Assembly: GCF_000376385.1 (NCBI RefSeq)
Contig: NZ_AQWN01000007.1
Location: 62,001-126,000, forward strand
Direction of reading: 5' to 3'
DNA from: Desulfurispora thermophila DSM 16022
GTDB lineage: Bacteria > Bacillota > Desulfotomaculia > Desulfotomaculales > Desulfurisporaceae
Length of the DNA: 64,000 nt
Below the pieces are notes generated by a model. That model did no database searches. It had not been told where the DNA came from and saw only the letters and a program-made list of their open reading frames with translations. Of the stretch, positions 8,021-17,046 are shown piece by piece (position 1 is the stretch's first letter; every line of letters starts with the position of its first letter). The position numbers and the translations under genes were made by a program.

Positions 8021-8203
8021 ATGAGGGAATATTACAATAGAAAATTGAATGAAGTTTCTCCAGCAACAGATTATGAAAGATGGTTGGTTGGATTAATGGA
8101 AAAAATAAAGGCCATGACTATAGATTTTAGAAATAATAGTGGTACTGACTATGGAATTTATTTAATGTCAAAAGAAAAATTTTTTCGCTTTAGAGAATGT
8201 TAA
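8021..8203 (+). CDS. short hypothetical ORF in AT-rich patch
   Basis: A 60-codon frame (starts MREYYNRKLNEV, ends FFRFREC) in a stretch from about 7790 to 8260 that is much richer in A and T than its surroundings. I see no convincing ribosome site and recognise no family. The composition points to acquired DNA, and the ORF may be a fragment of a foreign gene. The rest of 7770-8020 shows no gene. Confidence 0.3.
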   Translation: MREYYNRKLNEVSPATDYERWLVGLMEKIKAMTIDFRNNSGTDYGIYLMSKEKFFRFREC

Positions 8204-8318
8204 TCTATTGACATGGGCAAAATAATAATGTATTATCTTGTTGAGCCATAGGGGTGAGCTTTTCAGGTTCATTCTAAGCAGTAGGGCTTTTCAGGCACTA
8301 CTCGTGGCGAATGTAAAA

Positions 8319-8342
8319 CCCGCCTTGCAGCGGGTTTTTGTT
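8319..8342 (+). terminator. rho-independent terminator
   Basis: AACCCGC, a CTTGCA loop and GCGGGTTTTTG form a stem with a T run. It separates the AT-rich patch from the tRNA gene. Confidence 0.7.
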
Positions 8343-8449
8343 TGTTTGGCGCAGTAATACCCCCTTGCACCGGCGGGCGATCTTGTGTATAATACTCTAT
8401 ACGCGGTGTTTGCCGGGTGAAGTGAATAGCATTTACCCAAGTAGTGCAC

Positions 8450-8539
8450 GGAGAGATGGCCGAGTGGATGAAGGCGCACGCCTGGAGAGCGTGTGGGCGG
8501 GAAACCGTCTCGTGGGTTCGAATCCCACTCTCTCCGCCA
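8450..8539 (+). tRNA. tRNA-Ser (anticodon GGA)
   Basis: Ninety bases with a paired acceptor (GGAGAGA with TCTCTCC), discriminator G and encoded CCA. The D arm is GGCCGAGTGG, the anticodon loop CTGGAGA gives GGA, a long variable arm (GTGGGCGGGAAACCGTCTC) is present as in all tRNA-Ser, and the T arm is GGGTTCGAATCCC. It reads the UCC/UCU codons. The SRP RNA gene follows after 16 bases. Confidence 0.97.
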
Positions 8540-8555
8540 TTTTTATTTTCCCCTT

Positions 8556-8828
8556 TGGCCGTGCTAGACGGGGAGGTAGCGGTGCCCTGCACCCGCAAAC
8601 CGCTGTAGCGGGGTCGAACTCCTGCCCGCGGGTTTAGCTTGTGGGGTCCGGCCCCGGTAAGGGGTGTTGACGGCCGGGTCTTGCGCGACGGAGACTTCTG
8701 AACCGTGTCAGGTCCTGACGGAAGCAGCACTAAGGGAGACCCTCCGGGTGCCGCAAGGGTGCCTGGCCCGAGCTACCTGCCGGGGTAACGCCCGGAAGCT
8801 ATTATTCAACGGCAGGTGCACGGCCGTA
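8556..8828 (+). ncRNA. ffs: signal recognition particle RNA, large bacterial type
   Basis: About 273 bases matching the Bacillus-type scRNA: the Alu part starts GTGCTAGACGGGGAGGTAGC, the S domain apex has GTCAGGTCCTGACGGAAGCAGC, and the 3' end closes with GGTGCACGGCC. The long form with an Alu domain is typical of Firmicutes. It binds Ffh and targets membrane and secreted proteins. Its place just before dnaX is the same as in B. subtilis. The exact ends are estimates from pairing. Confidence 0.95.
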
Positions 8829-8924
8829 ATTTTGCAGCAGGGAGTCGTGGCAGCAAAGCCCCGGCTCCCTTGCTGGTTTGAGGACATTTTACCCCGGAGT
8901 ATTTTTAAAGAAGGTGGATTGGCC

Positions 8925-10904
8925 TTGGCTTATCTGGCCCTGTACCGCCAGTGGCGGCCCAAAACCTTTGCCCGCATTGCCGGGCAGGAGCACATCACCC
9001 GCACGCTGCACAACGCCGTGCTCACCGGCCGGGTGGCCCACGCCTACTGTTTCTGTGGGCCGCGGGGCACGGGCAAGACCAGCACGGCCCGGGTGCTGGC
9101 GGCGGCGCTGAACTGCCTGGATCCCCAGCAGGGCGAGCCCTGCGGCCGGTGTGCCAGCTGCCGGGACATTGAGGCGGGCAGCGCCCTGGATGTGCTGGAG
9201 ATCGACGCCGCTTCCCACCGCGGCATTGATGAGGTGCGGGAGCTGCGGGAAAAGGTGCGCCTTTCCCCGGCCCTGGGCCGCTACCGGGTGTTCATTATTG
9301 ACGAGGTACATATGCTCACGGGCGAGGCCTTCAACGCCCTTTTGAAAACGCTGGAGGAGCCGCCCGGCCATGTGGTGTTCATTCTGGCCACCACCGAGGC
9401 CCACAAGGTGCCCCTGACCATTCTTTCCCGCTGCCAACGCTTTGATTTCCACCGCCTGGACGATGCCGTGGTGGCGCAGCGGCTGCAGGAAGTGGCGGCT
9501 AAAGCCGGGCTGGAGATGGAGCCGGCGGCGCTGAAGCTGATTGTGCGGGCGGCCGGGGGTGGCATGCGCGACGCCCTGGCCGTGCTGGACCAGCTGGCGG
9601 CCTACAGTGCCGGGGTGATTCGCGAGTCCGATGTGCGCGATCTTTTGGGCAGTGTGGGGCCGGAGGTGCTGGCCGGAATGGCCCGCGCCCTGCTGGCGGG
9701 CGATGCGGCGGCCGTGCTGCAGCAGGTGGAGCAGGCCTACCGGCAGGGGCGGGATCTGGCCCTTTTGCTGGCCGACCTGTGCGCCCACCTGCGGGAGATG
9801 TGGCTGGCAGCGCTGCGGGATGGCTCACCGCCTGGTGGAGGGGGGCACTTCGGGAATAAAGTGCGCTCCGGGGAAGGGCCCGGGGCGCCGGCGGCCGGCG
9901 GGCTGGCCGCAGGGGCAGGAGAGGCCGGTCCGGATGCGGCAGCCCGGCTGCCCCGCCTGATGCGGGTGCTGGAAACCCTGGCCCGCGCCCAGCAGGAGAT
10001 GCGCTTTAGCCCTTCCCCCCGCCTTTTGCTGGAGATGGCCCTGGTGCAGGCCGCCCTGGATGCGCCTGCGCCCGGGGAGGAGCTGGAGCGACGGGTGCAG
10101 CGCCTGGAGCTGCAGCTCTCCCGCCTGGGGGAGGCGCTGCGGCGGCTGGCCGGTGGCCGGGACGGGGGAGCGGAATTTGTTCCTGCGGCGCCCACCGCCC
10201 CCGTTGCTCAACCGGAAGGGCGGAACACGGCGGGGGACGGTATGCCGGCCGGGGCGGTGCCTGTTGCGGAAGCTTTGCCACCTGCCGTCGAGGTGGTGAC
10301 CCGGCCCCGTACGAAAGGTGCGGCCGCTGCCGGCGGACCAGTAGCGCGCCAGATACCCCCTCCGGCCGGCCAGCCGGCTGGCCCCGGGGAGAGCGGCCCG
10401 GCTGAGCGGCCACAATCCCCCCGCGCCATCACCCTGGCCGATGTGCAGCTGGTGTGGGACAACTTTCTGGCCGCCCTGCGCCAGCAGAAGAAGGATATTC
10501 TGGTGGAGTTCATGGAGCGGTTTGGGGTGCAGCCCTTTGCTGTGCAGGACGGTGTGCTGCACCTGGCCTGGGCGGCCGAACCGCCCCCCTTTGTGCGCAA
10601 TACAATGGAGGAAGGGGCGCAGACGCTGGGCGATGTTTTAGGCCGCCTGTTGCGGGTAAAAATATCCATTAAGTTTGGTTCGGGAAGCGGAACTCCGGCC
10701 GGTGGGCGCGGGTTTGCCCCGGGGGGGGGCGGGATGGCGGCTGCTTCCGGGCCCGGCCATGGTGGGGGGCACGGCAGCAGTGGCCCGTCCCGGCCTGCGC
10801 CGGGTGTGGGCGGACGTCCGGTTGCCTCGCCTCTGGAGGAAGCCAGCCGCCTTTTCGGTGTGGAGGAAGTGGGCGAGGTGGAGGAAGACCCCTTTGCCGA
10901 TTAA
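8925..10904 (+). CDS. dnaX: DNA polymerase III subunits gamma/tau
   Basis: Clamp-loader ATPase of the replisome, 659 residues. The start is TTG 8925, giving the usual AYLALYRQWRPKTF N-terminus, with AAGAAGGTGG at 8909-8917. Visible motifs are GPRGTGKTS (Walker A), a four-cysteine zinc site (CLDPQQGEPCGRCASC), IIDEVHML (Walker B) and LSRCQRF (SRC motif). After about residue 400 comes a Pro/Gly/Ala-rich tau region with a more conserved block (ITLADVQLVWDNFLAALRQ), then a Gly-rich tail. No A-rich slippage site for a separate gamma product stood out. Genes for YbaB and RecR follow, as in B. subtilis. Confidence 0.95.
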   Translation: MAYLALYRQWRPKTFARIAGQEHITRTLHNAVLTGRVAHAYCFCGPRGTGKTSTARVLAAALNCLDPQQGEPCGRCASCRDIEAGSALDVLEIDAASHRGIDEVRELREKVRLSPALGRYRVFIIDEVHMLTGEAFNALLKTLEEPPGHVVFILATTEAHKVPLTILSRCQRFDFHRLDDAVVAQRLQEVAAKAGLEMEPAALKLIVRAAGGGMRDALAVLDQLAAYSAGVIRESDVRDLLGSVGPEVLAGMARALLAGDAAAVLQQVEQAYRQGRDLALLLADLCAHLREMWLAALRDGSPPGGGGHFGNKVRSGEGPGAPAAGGLAAGAGEAGPDAAARLPRLMRVLETLARAQQEMRFSPSPRLLLEMALVQAALDAPAPGEELERRVQRLELQLSRLGEALRRLAGGRDGGAEFVPAAPTAPVAQPEGRNTAGDGMPAGAVPVAEALPPAVEVVTRPRTKGAAAAGGPVARQIPPPAGQPAGPGESGPAERPQSPRAITLADVQLVWDNFLAALRQQKKDILVEFMERFGVQPFAVQDGVLHLAWAAEPPPFVRNTMEEGAQTLGDVLGRLLRVKISIKFGSGSGTPAGGRGFAPGGGGMAAASGPGHGGGHGSSGPSRPAPGVGGRPVASPLEEASRLFGVEEVGEVEEDPFAD

Positions 10905-10926
10905 GTATAAAGGAGTGTGAGCGCCC

Positions 10927-11250
<324 letters not shown>

Positions 11251-11363
11251 TGCCCTGATGCATAGCTTACTCTGCGCGGATTTTTTCCGTCAGACCGGGT
11301 AGCTTTCCCCCTGGTGTTGCTATCGAAACACACTAAACACATGCAGGAGGCTGGCAGTGCACC

Positions 11364-11954
11364 ATGCATAGTTCCGGACCGGCCGCAACGCTGGTGGAAA
11401 AACTGGCCCGCCTGCCCGGCATTGGCCCCAAAACCGCCCAGCGGCTGGCCTTTTATCTTTTGAGCGCGCCGCCCGAAGTGGCGCTGGATCTGGCCCGGGC
11501 CATCGAGCAGGCGCGGCGCGGCATTACCCGCTGCTCGGTCTGCGCCAACCTCACCGACAGCGATCCCTGTGCCATATGCAGCGATCCCCGGCGCCAGCGG
11601 CAGCTTTTGTGCGTGGTGGAACAGCCCCGCGATGTGCTGGCCCTGGAAAAGGCCCGGGCTTACAAGGGGCTTTACCATGTGCTGCACGGCGCGCTCTCCC
11701 CGGCCCGGGGCATCGGCCCGCAGCAGCTCACCCTGGATTTGCTGCGCCGGCGCCTGCAGCCGGGCGAGATCAAGGAAGTGATTCTGGCCACCAACCCCAA
11801 TGTGGAGGGTGATGCCACGGCCATGTACCTGGCCCAGTGGCTAAAACCCCTGGGGGTGCAGGTGACCCGCCTGGCCTACGGCCTGCCCGTGGGTGCCAGC
11901 CTGGAATACGCCGATGAGCTCACCCTCACCCGGGCCCTGGAAAACCGGCGGTAG
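11364..11954 (+). CDS. recR: recombination protein RecR
   Basis: Loads RecA at gaps together with RecF and RecO. The 196-residue protein has the helix-hairpin-helix LARLPGIGPKTAQRLAFYL, a four-cysteine zinc finger (CSVCANLTDSDPCAIC), a Toprim domain (LCVVEQPRDVLALEK) and the ATNPNVEGDATAMYLA block. AGGAGG at 11345-11350 precedes ATG 11364 with a rather long spacer. It belongs to the dnaX-ybaB-recR group, with 113 bases between ybaB and recR. Confidence 0.96.
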   Translation: MHSSGPAATLVEKLARLPGIGPKTAQRLAFYLLSAPPEVALDLARAIEQARRGITRCSVCANLTDSDPCAICSDPRRQRQLLCVVEQPRDVLALEKARAYKGLYHVLHGALSPARGIGPQQLTLDLLRRRLQPGEIKEVILATNPNVEGDATAMYLAQWLKPLGVQVTRLAYGLPVGASLEYADELTLTRALENRR

Positions 11955-12000
11955 TGCTGCCCGGTGCGGAGTTCGGGCGAGCGCGGGATGCGCACCCGCC
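11954..12000 (+). repeat. fragment of dispersed GC-rich repeat (right end)
   Basis: GTGCTGCCCGGTGCGG through GGGATGCGCACCCGCC matches the last 47 bases of the repeat at 23132-23336. It sits directly behind recR. Confidence 0.75.
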
Positions 12001-12030
12001 ATAACGGGATGTGCCCCACCATAAATGAAG

Positions 12031-12060
12031 ATTGTCATAAAATGCGGACAATGTTACAAT
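12031..12060 (+). promoter_or_regulatory. sigma-A type promoter with overlapping dyad, upstream of rubrerythrin
   Basis: TTGTCA (12032-12037) and TACAAT (12055-12060) are 17 bases apart. An inverted repeat ATTGTC (12031-12036) and GACAAT (12047-12052) overlaps the promoter and is well placed to bind a repressor, possibly a peroxide or redox sensor. The regulator is unknown. Confidence 0.6.
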
Positions 12061-12093
12061 ATGTGGTAAAAAATATCCAGGGAGGTAACCCCC

Positions 12094-12678
12094 ATGTCCA
12101 AACTACCAGGCACCAAAACCGCCGAAAACCTGCTCAAAGCCTTTGCCGGCGAGTCCCAGGCCCGCAACCGGTATACATACTATGCCTCGGTGGCCCGCAA
12201 AGAAGGCTATGTGCAAATTGCCAACATCTTCACCGAAACCGCGGACAATGAAAAAGAACACGCCAAGCGCTTTTTCAAATTCTTAAGCCAGGACTTAAAC
12301 GGCCAGGCTGTGGAAATCACCGCCGCCTACCCGGTAGCCCTGGGCGACACCAAAGACAACCTGCGGGCGGCCGCCGGCGGGGAGCATGAGGAGTGGAGCG
12401 AGCTGTACCCCGAATTCGCCCGGGTGGCCGAGGCGGAAGGTTTCCCGGAAATCGCTGCCGTCTTCCGGAACATTGCCTCTGTGGAAAAGCACCACGAAAA
12501 GCGCTTCCGCCAGCTGCTGGAAAACCTGGAGCAGGGCACTGTTTTCAAAAAGGACACCCCGGTGCGGTGGAAGTGCAACAACTGCGGCTACATCCACGAG
12601 GGCCCCGAAGCGCCGCACAACTGCCCGGCCTGCGCCCATCCCCAGGGCTTCTTTGAGGTTTTTGTGGAGACATATTAA
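12094..12678 (+). CDS. rbr: rubrerythrin
   Basis: Non-haem iron peroxidase that protects anaerobes from hydrogen peroxide, cytoplasmic, 194 residues. Residues 1-145 form the ferritin-like diiron domain with the paired Glu motifs ([46 protein letters not shown]). Residues 155-194 form a rubredoxin domain ([20 protein letters not shown]). AGGGAGGTAA precedes ATG 12094. It interrupts the recR-bofA order of B. subtilis and has its own promoter just upstream. Confidence 0.96.
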   Translation: MSKLPGTKTAENLLKAFAGESQARNRYTYYASVARKEGYVQIANIFTETADNEKEHAKRFFKFLSQDLNGQAVEITAAYPVALGDTKDNLRAAAGGEHEEWSELYPEFARVAEAEGFPEIAAVFRNIASVEKHHEKRFRQLLENLEQGTVFKKDTPVRWKCNNCGYIHEGPEAPHNCPACAHPQGFFEVFVETY

Positions 12679-12930
12679 CTTCCCGGCCCGCCCGTGCAAC
12701 CAGGTCGGGAAAAGCCGTTTTTATTACCCGGTCATCGCGCTTGTCTGGCGCTGGCCGGGTATATTTTTATCTGCTTTCCATATAATGGTTAGTAAGAACA
12801 TAGCCCCGGCATTTTTTGGGGGGGGTAGTTATGGAATAGCATGGGGCGTAATCCAGCCTGATCATCCAGAACAGGACGGGGCTGGCGATAGGTATGAATG
12901 GGGCCTGGTATAAATGGGGAGGTGCTGCAA

Positions 12931-13194
12931 ATGACCATTGGTGCTCTGCTGCTGGCGGCGGCCATTCTGGCGGGCATATTTGTGGTGGTGAACTTTTTGC
13001 TAAAACCCCTGCGCTTTTTCTTCGCCCTGCTTTTTGCCCTGGGGCTGGGCGTGCTCTTGCTGGTGCTGACCAACCTGCTGCTCTCGCCCTGGGGGCTGCA
13101 CATTGCCGTCAACCCGGTCACGGTGTTCACCACGGCCCTTTTGCAGCTCCCCGGCGCGGTCATGCTGGTACTCTTGCGGGTGCTGTTTGGTTAA
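12931..13194 (+). CDS. bofA: pro-sigma-K processing inhibitor BofA family protein
   Basis: An 87-residue membrane protein with hydrophobic segments at about 4-24 and 30-50 and the C-terminal signature VNPVTVFTTALLQLPGAVMLVLL. In B. subtilis, BofA sits in the outer forespore membrane and holds back the SpoIVFB protease that activates sigma-K. GGGGAGGTG at 12916-12924 fits ATG 12931. Its place downstream of recR matches B. subtilis. It marks the organism as a spore former. Confidence 0.85.
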   Translation: MTIGALLLAAAILAGIFVVVNFLLKPLRFFFALLFALGLGVLLLVLTNLLLSPWGLHIAVNPVTVFTTALLQLPGAVMLVLLRVLFG

Positions 13195-13295
13195 AAACAA
13201 ATATTATAAAGAACCTGCAATTTGTTGTATTATTAATAAAAAGTATATTTCTGGAGCAGGAAAGAGCTGATGGCCTTGAAGGAAAGGACATATGT

Positions 13296-13599
13296 TTGTT
13301 AAAGATTGCATTTGATGATCTGGATGCTGCAGAACATTGTTTTCGAGGAGAAAAGCTGCTTTGGGCTTATGTGTCAGCAGGCTGTGGAAAAAGCGCTAAA
13401 GGCGGTATTTTTTGAAAAAAACGGTCAGACGCCGCCTCGAAAACATGATCTAATATCATTAGCTGGAGATGCCGGCTTGCTGCCTGATCTTGATCATGAA
13501 GCGAAAAAATTTTTGCGCAAATTAACATATTATTATATTGAAACACGATATCCCGATAAGAGGGTGGAGTTGGAGCAAGATGCACAAATCAGCTGGTGA
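13296..13599 (+). pseudogene. HEPN-domain protein, frameshifted
   Basis: HEPN proteins are small helical, often RNase, toxins paired with MNT nucleotidyltransferases. The N-terminal part (LLKIAFDDLDAAEHCF..KLLWAY) reads in one frame up to about 13368, and the rest (CQQAVEKALKAVFFEKNG, then PPRKHDLISLAGDAGLLP) continues in another frame. The two halves join smoothly only with a frame change in CTTTGGGCTTATGTGTCAG (13359-13377). No clean start codon is seen; TTG 13296 is the best choice. A sequencing error or programmed shift is possible, but decay is simplest. The intact partner gene follows. Confidence 0.75.
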
Positions 13600-13633
13600 G
13601 GGAGACTCTGTACAAAGCAAGGGAAGTGATGGA

Positions 13634-13963
13634 ATGGCTAAAGAAAGGGTTGAGCTGATCCTGCGGGAGTATTTGAAAGCTCTGCGTAAGCACAACCTGC
13701 GCGTAGATAGGATCATTCTGTATGGTTCCTATGCCCGGGGGCAGGCTGATCGGGATAGTGACATAGATGTAGCGGTTATATCTCCTGATCTGGGCCGGGA
13801 CTTTTTGGAAGAAGCTATCTGGTTAAAGGAAATAAGCGAAGAGGTTGACCTGGACATTTCCCCCCGCCCGTACTCGCTGGAGGAATACCACAGGACACAG
13901 CGCGGGCAGTTTTTGTATGATGAGATCATATGCAAGGGTCGTCCTATTGAACCTGCTGAATAA
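13634..13963 (+). CDS. MNT-type nucleotidyltransferase (HEPN/MNT pair)
   Basis: A minimal nucleotidyltransferase of about 109 residues with the Pol-beta motif GSYARGQADRDSDIDVAV, whose two Asp residues bind metal, and a third acidic site near EEVDLDISP. In HEPN/MNT pairs the MNT protein neutralises the HEPN toxin, in characterised cases by adenylylating it. ATG 13634 gives the usual compact N-terminus; ATG 13580, overlapping the HEPN gene, is an alternative. The MNT gene is intact while its HEPN partner is frameshifted, so it may now be an orphan antitoxin. The pair is more AT-rich than the surrounding operons. Confidence 0.82.
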   Translation: MAKERVELILREYLKALRKHNLRVDRIILYGSYARGQADRDSDIDVAVISPDLGRDFLEEAIWLKEISEEVDLDISPRPYSLEEYHRTQRGQFLYDEIICKGRPIEPAE

Positions 13964-14319
13964 TATACTTGATAGTGTTGCAGTGATACTGTATACAAAA
14001 ACCGCGAAAATTGGCAAAATAGCAACATAAACATGGTACAAGCATGTTTTATTGACTAAAATTGCCGCATAATTTATACTAAATATGGTCACCTGCCGGA
14101 ACCCGCGTGTGTAAACCGCAGGGGCGCCGGCTTTTATTTTGCCCCGGCGGTAAAGTGCTGCTGGCGGATGGCCTGGGGAAAATCCCGGCCGGCAGCGCCG
14201 CAGCGTCCGGCGGCGGGCGCAATACATTTAATTTATTTAATTTATAGAATTTGCAATAGCACACTGCCGAAAAGCTCCTGCCGAAAGGCCCGGGGAGAAT
14301 GTGGGAGGAGGGACATAAC
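13964..14319. other. intergenic region, AT-rich then GC-rich
   Basis: No gene is seen. A hairpin CGCCGG...CCGGCG around 14126-14157 could end transcription from the MNT gene. The remainder shows no feature I can name apart from the ribosome site GGGAGGAGGG (14303-14312) of the next gene. Confidence 0.5.
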
Positions 14320-14982
14320 TTGGGCCGGATAGTGGAAGCCTATATAGGTGAATACGCCAGCGGCAAGAGCGAGGTGGCCGTCAACCGGGCGCTGGAGCTG
14401 GTGAGCCGGGGGCGGCGGGTGACGCTGGTGGACCTGGACATTGTGGAGCCCTGCTACACTCTGCGCCCCCTGCGGGAAAAGCTGGCCGCCCTGGGCGTTG
14501 ACGTGGTAGCCTGGGAGACGCGGCGCGCCTTCGGCCTGGGCGAGGCGGGCAATATTTTGCTGCCCCAGGCCCGCTGGGCATTGAAGCGCCCCGGCGATGT
14601 GATTCTGGACGTGGGCTACGGCGTGTCCGGTTCCCGCACCCTCAACCTGCTGGAAGGGGTGCAGGAGGAACGGGATTTGCAAGTAATTGCCGTAGTGAAC
14701 CTTTCCCGTCCCATGACCGGTACGGTGCCCGATATAGTGGAGTACATAAAGCAACTGGGCCGGGTGGATGCGTTGCTCAACAACACCCACCTGGGCGATG
14801 AGACCACGCCCGAAGTGGTGCAGCAGGGGGCGCGGGTGGTGGCGCAGGCGGCGCAGGAACTGGGCCTGCCCGTGGTGGCCACGACGGCGGTGGAAGCGGT
14901 GGCCCGGGCCATCGGCCCGCATGACTGTATGGGACATCCGGTGCGCAGCCTGCAGCGCTTTATGCCCGCCACCCTGTGGTAA
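14320..14982 (+). CDS. P-loop NTPase, MinD/CobQ-like, next to ferredoxin oxidoreductase
   Basis: A 220-residue ATPase. Near the N-terminus GEYASGKSEVAVNRALEL is a deviant Walker A loop, VTLVDLDIVEPCYTLRP follows as in MinD/Mrp-type proteins, and VILDVGYGVSGSRTL looks like Walker B. It starts at TTG 14320 after GGGAGGAGGG. The gene stands about 125 bases ahead of the four-subunit oxidoreductase operon and may help assemble or regulate that complex, for instance in Fe-S loading. That role is inferred from position only; I recognise the fold, not a named family. Confidence 0.6.
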   Translation: MGRIVEAYIGEYASGKSEVAVNRALELVSRGRRVTLVDLDIVEPCYTLRPLREKLAALGVDVVAWETRRAFGLGEAGNILLPQARWALKRPGDVILDVGYGVSGSRTLNLLEGVQEERDLQVIAVVNLSRPMTGTVPDIVEYIKQLGRVDALLNNTHLGDETTPEVVQQGARVVAQAAQELGLPVVATTAVEAVARAIGPHDCMGHPVRSLQRFMPATLW

Positions 14983-15108
14983 GACCACCTGGACACAACG
15001 GATCACCTGACAGGGGAAAATTTTGGCCATAAACAGGGGTATACCCCCACCATTGGGAACAAGGGCTTTGGCCCATCTATTTCCATTGCATTATAGGAGG
15101 TGCAGCTC

Positions 15109-16194
15109 ATGCCCGAAAAACCAATCCAGGGCGAAAAGCGGGTCTTCATGACCGGCAATGAGGTGGTGGCATACGCGGCCCTGACCGCCCAGGCCGATAT
15201 TATGTACGGCTATCCCATCACCCCGCAGAACGAGATCATGCACTACTGGACCAGAATGGCTCCCAAATACGGGAAAAAGTTTTTGCAGACCGAGGACGAG
15301 CTCTCGGCCGGTTTCACCACCGTGGGCGGCGTGCTGGCCGGCAGAAAGGCCTTTACCGCTACAGCCGGCCCGGGCAACACGCTGATGCAGGAGCCCATGT
15401 CCATGGCCGAGGCCATGCGCCTGCCCGTGGTGCTGATCGTACAGCAGCGGGGCGGCCCGTCCACCGCCACGGTGATCTACTCCCAGCAGGAAGTGACCAT
15501 GACCACCCTGGGCGGCAACGGCGAAGGCCTGCGCATTGTTTACTCCACTTCCGACCACCAGGAGCTTTTCGACTACACTATCAAGGCCTTCAACACGGCC
15601 TGGAAATATCGCTTCCCCACCTTTGTGCTGGGCGACGGCTATCAGGCCAAGATGCGCGAATCCCTCACCATGTATGACCCGGAAGAAAAGGGCATTGAGC
15701 TGGTTAAGCCCGAGCCCTATGTGGGCAAGCCCGGTGTGCCCGGCGTGGACCGCGCGCCCGGCCATTACCGCAACACTTACAACGTGGAGGAAGAGCTCTA
15801 CGAGGTGCTGCAGGGTTACTTTAAGGATTACGACCGCATTGCGCCCGAGGTAACCGAATACAAAGAGATTGCCGCCGGCGAGTCCGATGTGGTGGTCGTG
15901 GCCCACGGTGTGGTGGCCCGGGCGGCCAAGGCGGCGGTGGAGGAACTGCGCGCTGCCGGCAAGAAGGTGGGCCTGTTCCGTCCCGTCACCCTGCGCCCGC
16001 TGGCCGAAAAAGAGTTGCGCCAGGCGGCCAACAGCGCCAAACGCCTGCTGATTGTGGAGTCGGCCCAGGGGCAGCTGGCCCGCCTGATCAAGGACGCCGC
16101 CTACGGCTGCAGTGCCGAGCTGCACTACCTCTTCAAGCCCGGCGTGGGCATCACGGCCGAAGAAGTGGTGGAAAAGGTGCAAACCATCTTATAA
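15109..16194 (+). CDS. korA: 2-oxoacid:ferredoxin oxidoreductase, alpha subunit
   Basis: Alpha subunit of an anaerobic oxidoreductase that converts a 2-oxoacid plus CoA to acyl-CoA, CO2 and reduced ferredoxin. It has 361 residues, starting at ATG 15109 behind TAGGAGGTG. TGNEVVAYAALTAQADIMYGYPITPQNEI is the domain I start, QTEDELSAGFTTVGGVLAG and TATAGPGNTLMQEPMSMAEAMRLP are typical, and the C-terminal part (VVAHGVVARAAKAAVEEL) is domain II. Order alpha-beta-gamma-delta is the Kor/Vor type. Whether the substrate is 2-oxoglutarate or a branched-chain 2-oxoacid cannot be decided from sequence alone. Confidence 0.88.
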   Translation: MPEKPIQGEKRVFMTGNEVVAYAALTAQADIMYGYPITPQNEIMHYWTRMAPKYGKKFLQTEDELSAGFTTVGGVLAGRKAFTATAGPGNTLMQEPMSMAEAMRLPVVLIVQQRGGPSTATVIYSQQEVTMTTLGGNGEGLRIVYSTSDHQELFDYTIKAFNTAWKYRFPTFVLGDGYQAKMRESLTMYDPEEKGIELVKPEPYVGKPGVPGVDRAPGHYRNTYNVEEELYEVLQGYFKDYDRIAPEVTEYKEIAAGESDVVVVAHGVVARAAKAAVEELRAAGKKVGLFRPVTLRPLAEKELRQAANSAKRLLIVESAQGQLARLIKDAAYGCSAELHYLFKPGVGITAEEVVEKVQTIL

Positions 16195-16284
16195 AAAATA
16201 ATACGCTGGGAAGAGTGTCTGACGGCGTTTGCAATGGCGCCGGCGAGATGTTATTGCTCGAGAGATTGAAAGGAGGCTTTTGCC

Positions 16285-17043
16285 ATGACTGTGAAGCCCG
16301 CCATGCCCAAGTGCTGGCGCGTAGAGTCCAAGCCGCACAAGTTCTGTCCCGGTTGCGGCCATGGTATTGTTTTAAAGGCACTGGGTGAAGCTATAGATGA
16401 GCTGGGAATTCAAGATAAAGTGGTCTTTGGCTGTGACATCGGCTGCTCGCTGCTGGCCTGGGACTTCTTCAATGTGGACACGGTGCAGACCCACCACGGC
16501 CGCACCACGCCGGTGATCACCGGCATCAAGCGGGCCAATCCCGAGCTGATTGGCGTGGCCTACATGGGTGACGGCGGCGGCTACGCCATTGGCTCCCAGC
16601 ATCTGGTGAACGCGGCGGCCCGCAATGAGAAGATCACCGTCATTCTGGTCAACAACACCCAGTACGGCATGACCGGCGGCCAGATGGCCCCCACCACCAT
16701 GCCCGGCCAGAAAACCGAGACCAGTCCGTACGGCCGCGATCCGGAAGCTACCGGTTATCCCACCCAGGGCCCGGAAATGGTGGCCGCCATCACCCGCGAT
16801 GGGGCCTATGTGGCCCGGGGCACCGTGGCCAACTTCAAGCAGCTGAAAGGGTATATCAAGAAGGCGCTGGAAAACCAGCTGGCCGGCAACGGTTTTTCCT
16901 TTGTGGAAGCCCTGTCCCTGTGCCCCACCAACTGGCGCACCAACGCGGCGGAAACCTGGGACTTTGTGGAAAAGCAGATGACCCAGTACTTCAAAGTGGG
17001 CGAATTGAAAACTCCGGCTTCTAAGCCCGAGGAGGCGAAATAA
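16285..17043 (+). CDS. korB: 2-oxoacid:ferredoxin oxidoreductase, beta (TPP-binding) subunit
   Basis: Thiamine pyrophosphate-binding subunit, 252 residues. CPGCGHGIVLKALGEAI is the N-terminal motif; GCDIGCSLLAWDFF and the TPP/Mg motif GDGGGYAIGSQHLVNAAARN...NNTQYGMTGGQ are complete. The Cys residues near the N-terminus and middle are expected to bind a 4Fe-4S cluster. AAAGGAGG precedes ATG 16285. Ninety bases separate it from the alpha gene, and the gamma gene follows 3 bases after its stop. Confidence 0.92.
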   Translation: MTVKPAMPKCWRVESKPHKFCPGCGHGIVLKALGEAIDELGIQDKVVFGCDIGCSLLAWDFFNVDTVQTHHGRTTPVITGIKRANPELIGVAYMGDGGGYAIGSQHLVNAAARNEKITVILVNNTQYGMTGGQMAPTTMPGQKTETSPYGRDPEATGYPTQGPEMVAAITRDGAYVARGTVANFKQLKGYIKKALENQLAGNGFSFVEALSLCPTNWRTNAAETWDFVEKQMTQYFKVGELKTPASKPEEAK

Positions 17044-17046
17044 AGC

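Noticed and set aside
8664-8924. N-terminal extension of DnaX reaching into the SRP RNA gene
   Set aside because: The family N-terminus starts at TTG 8925, and the upstream part is the SRP RNA.
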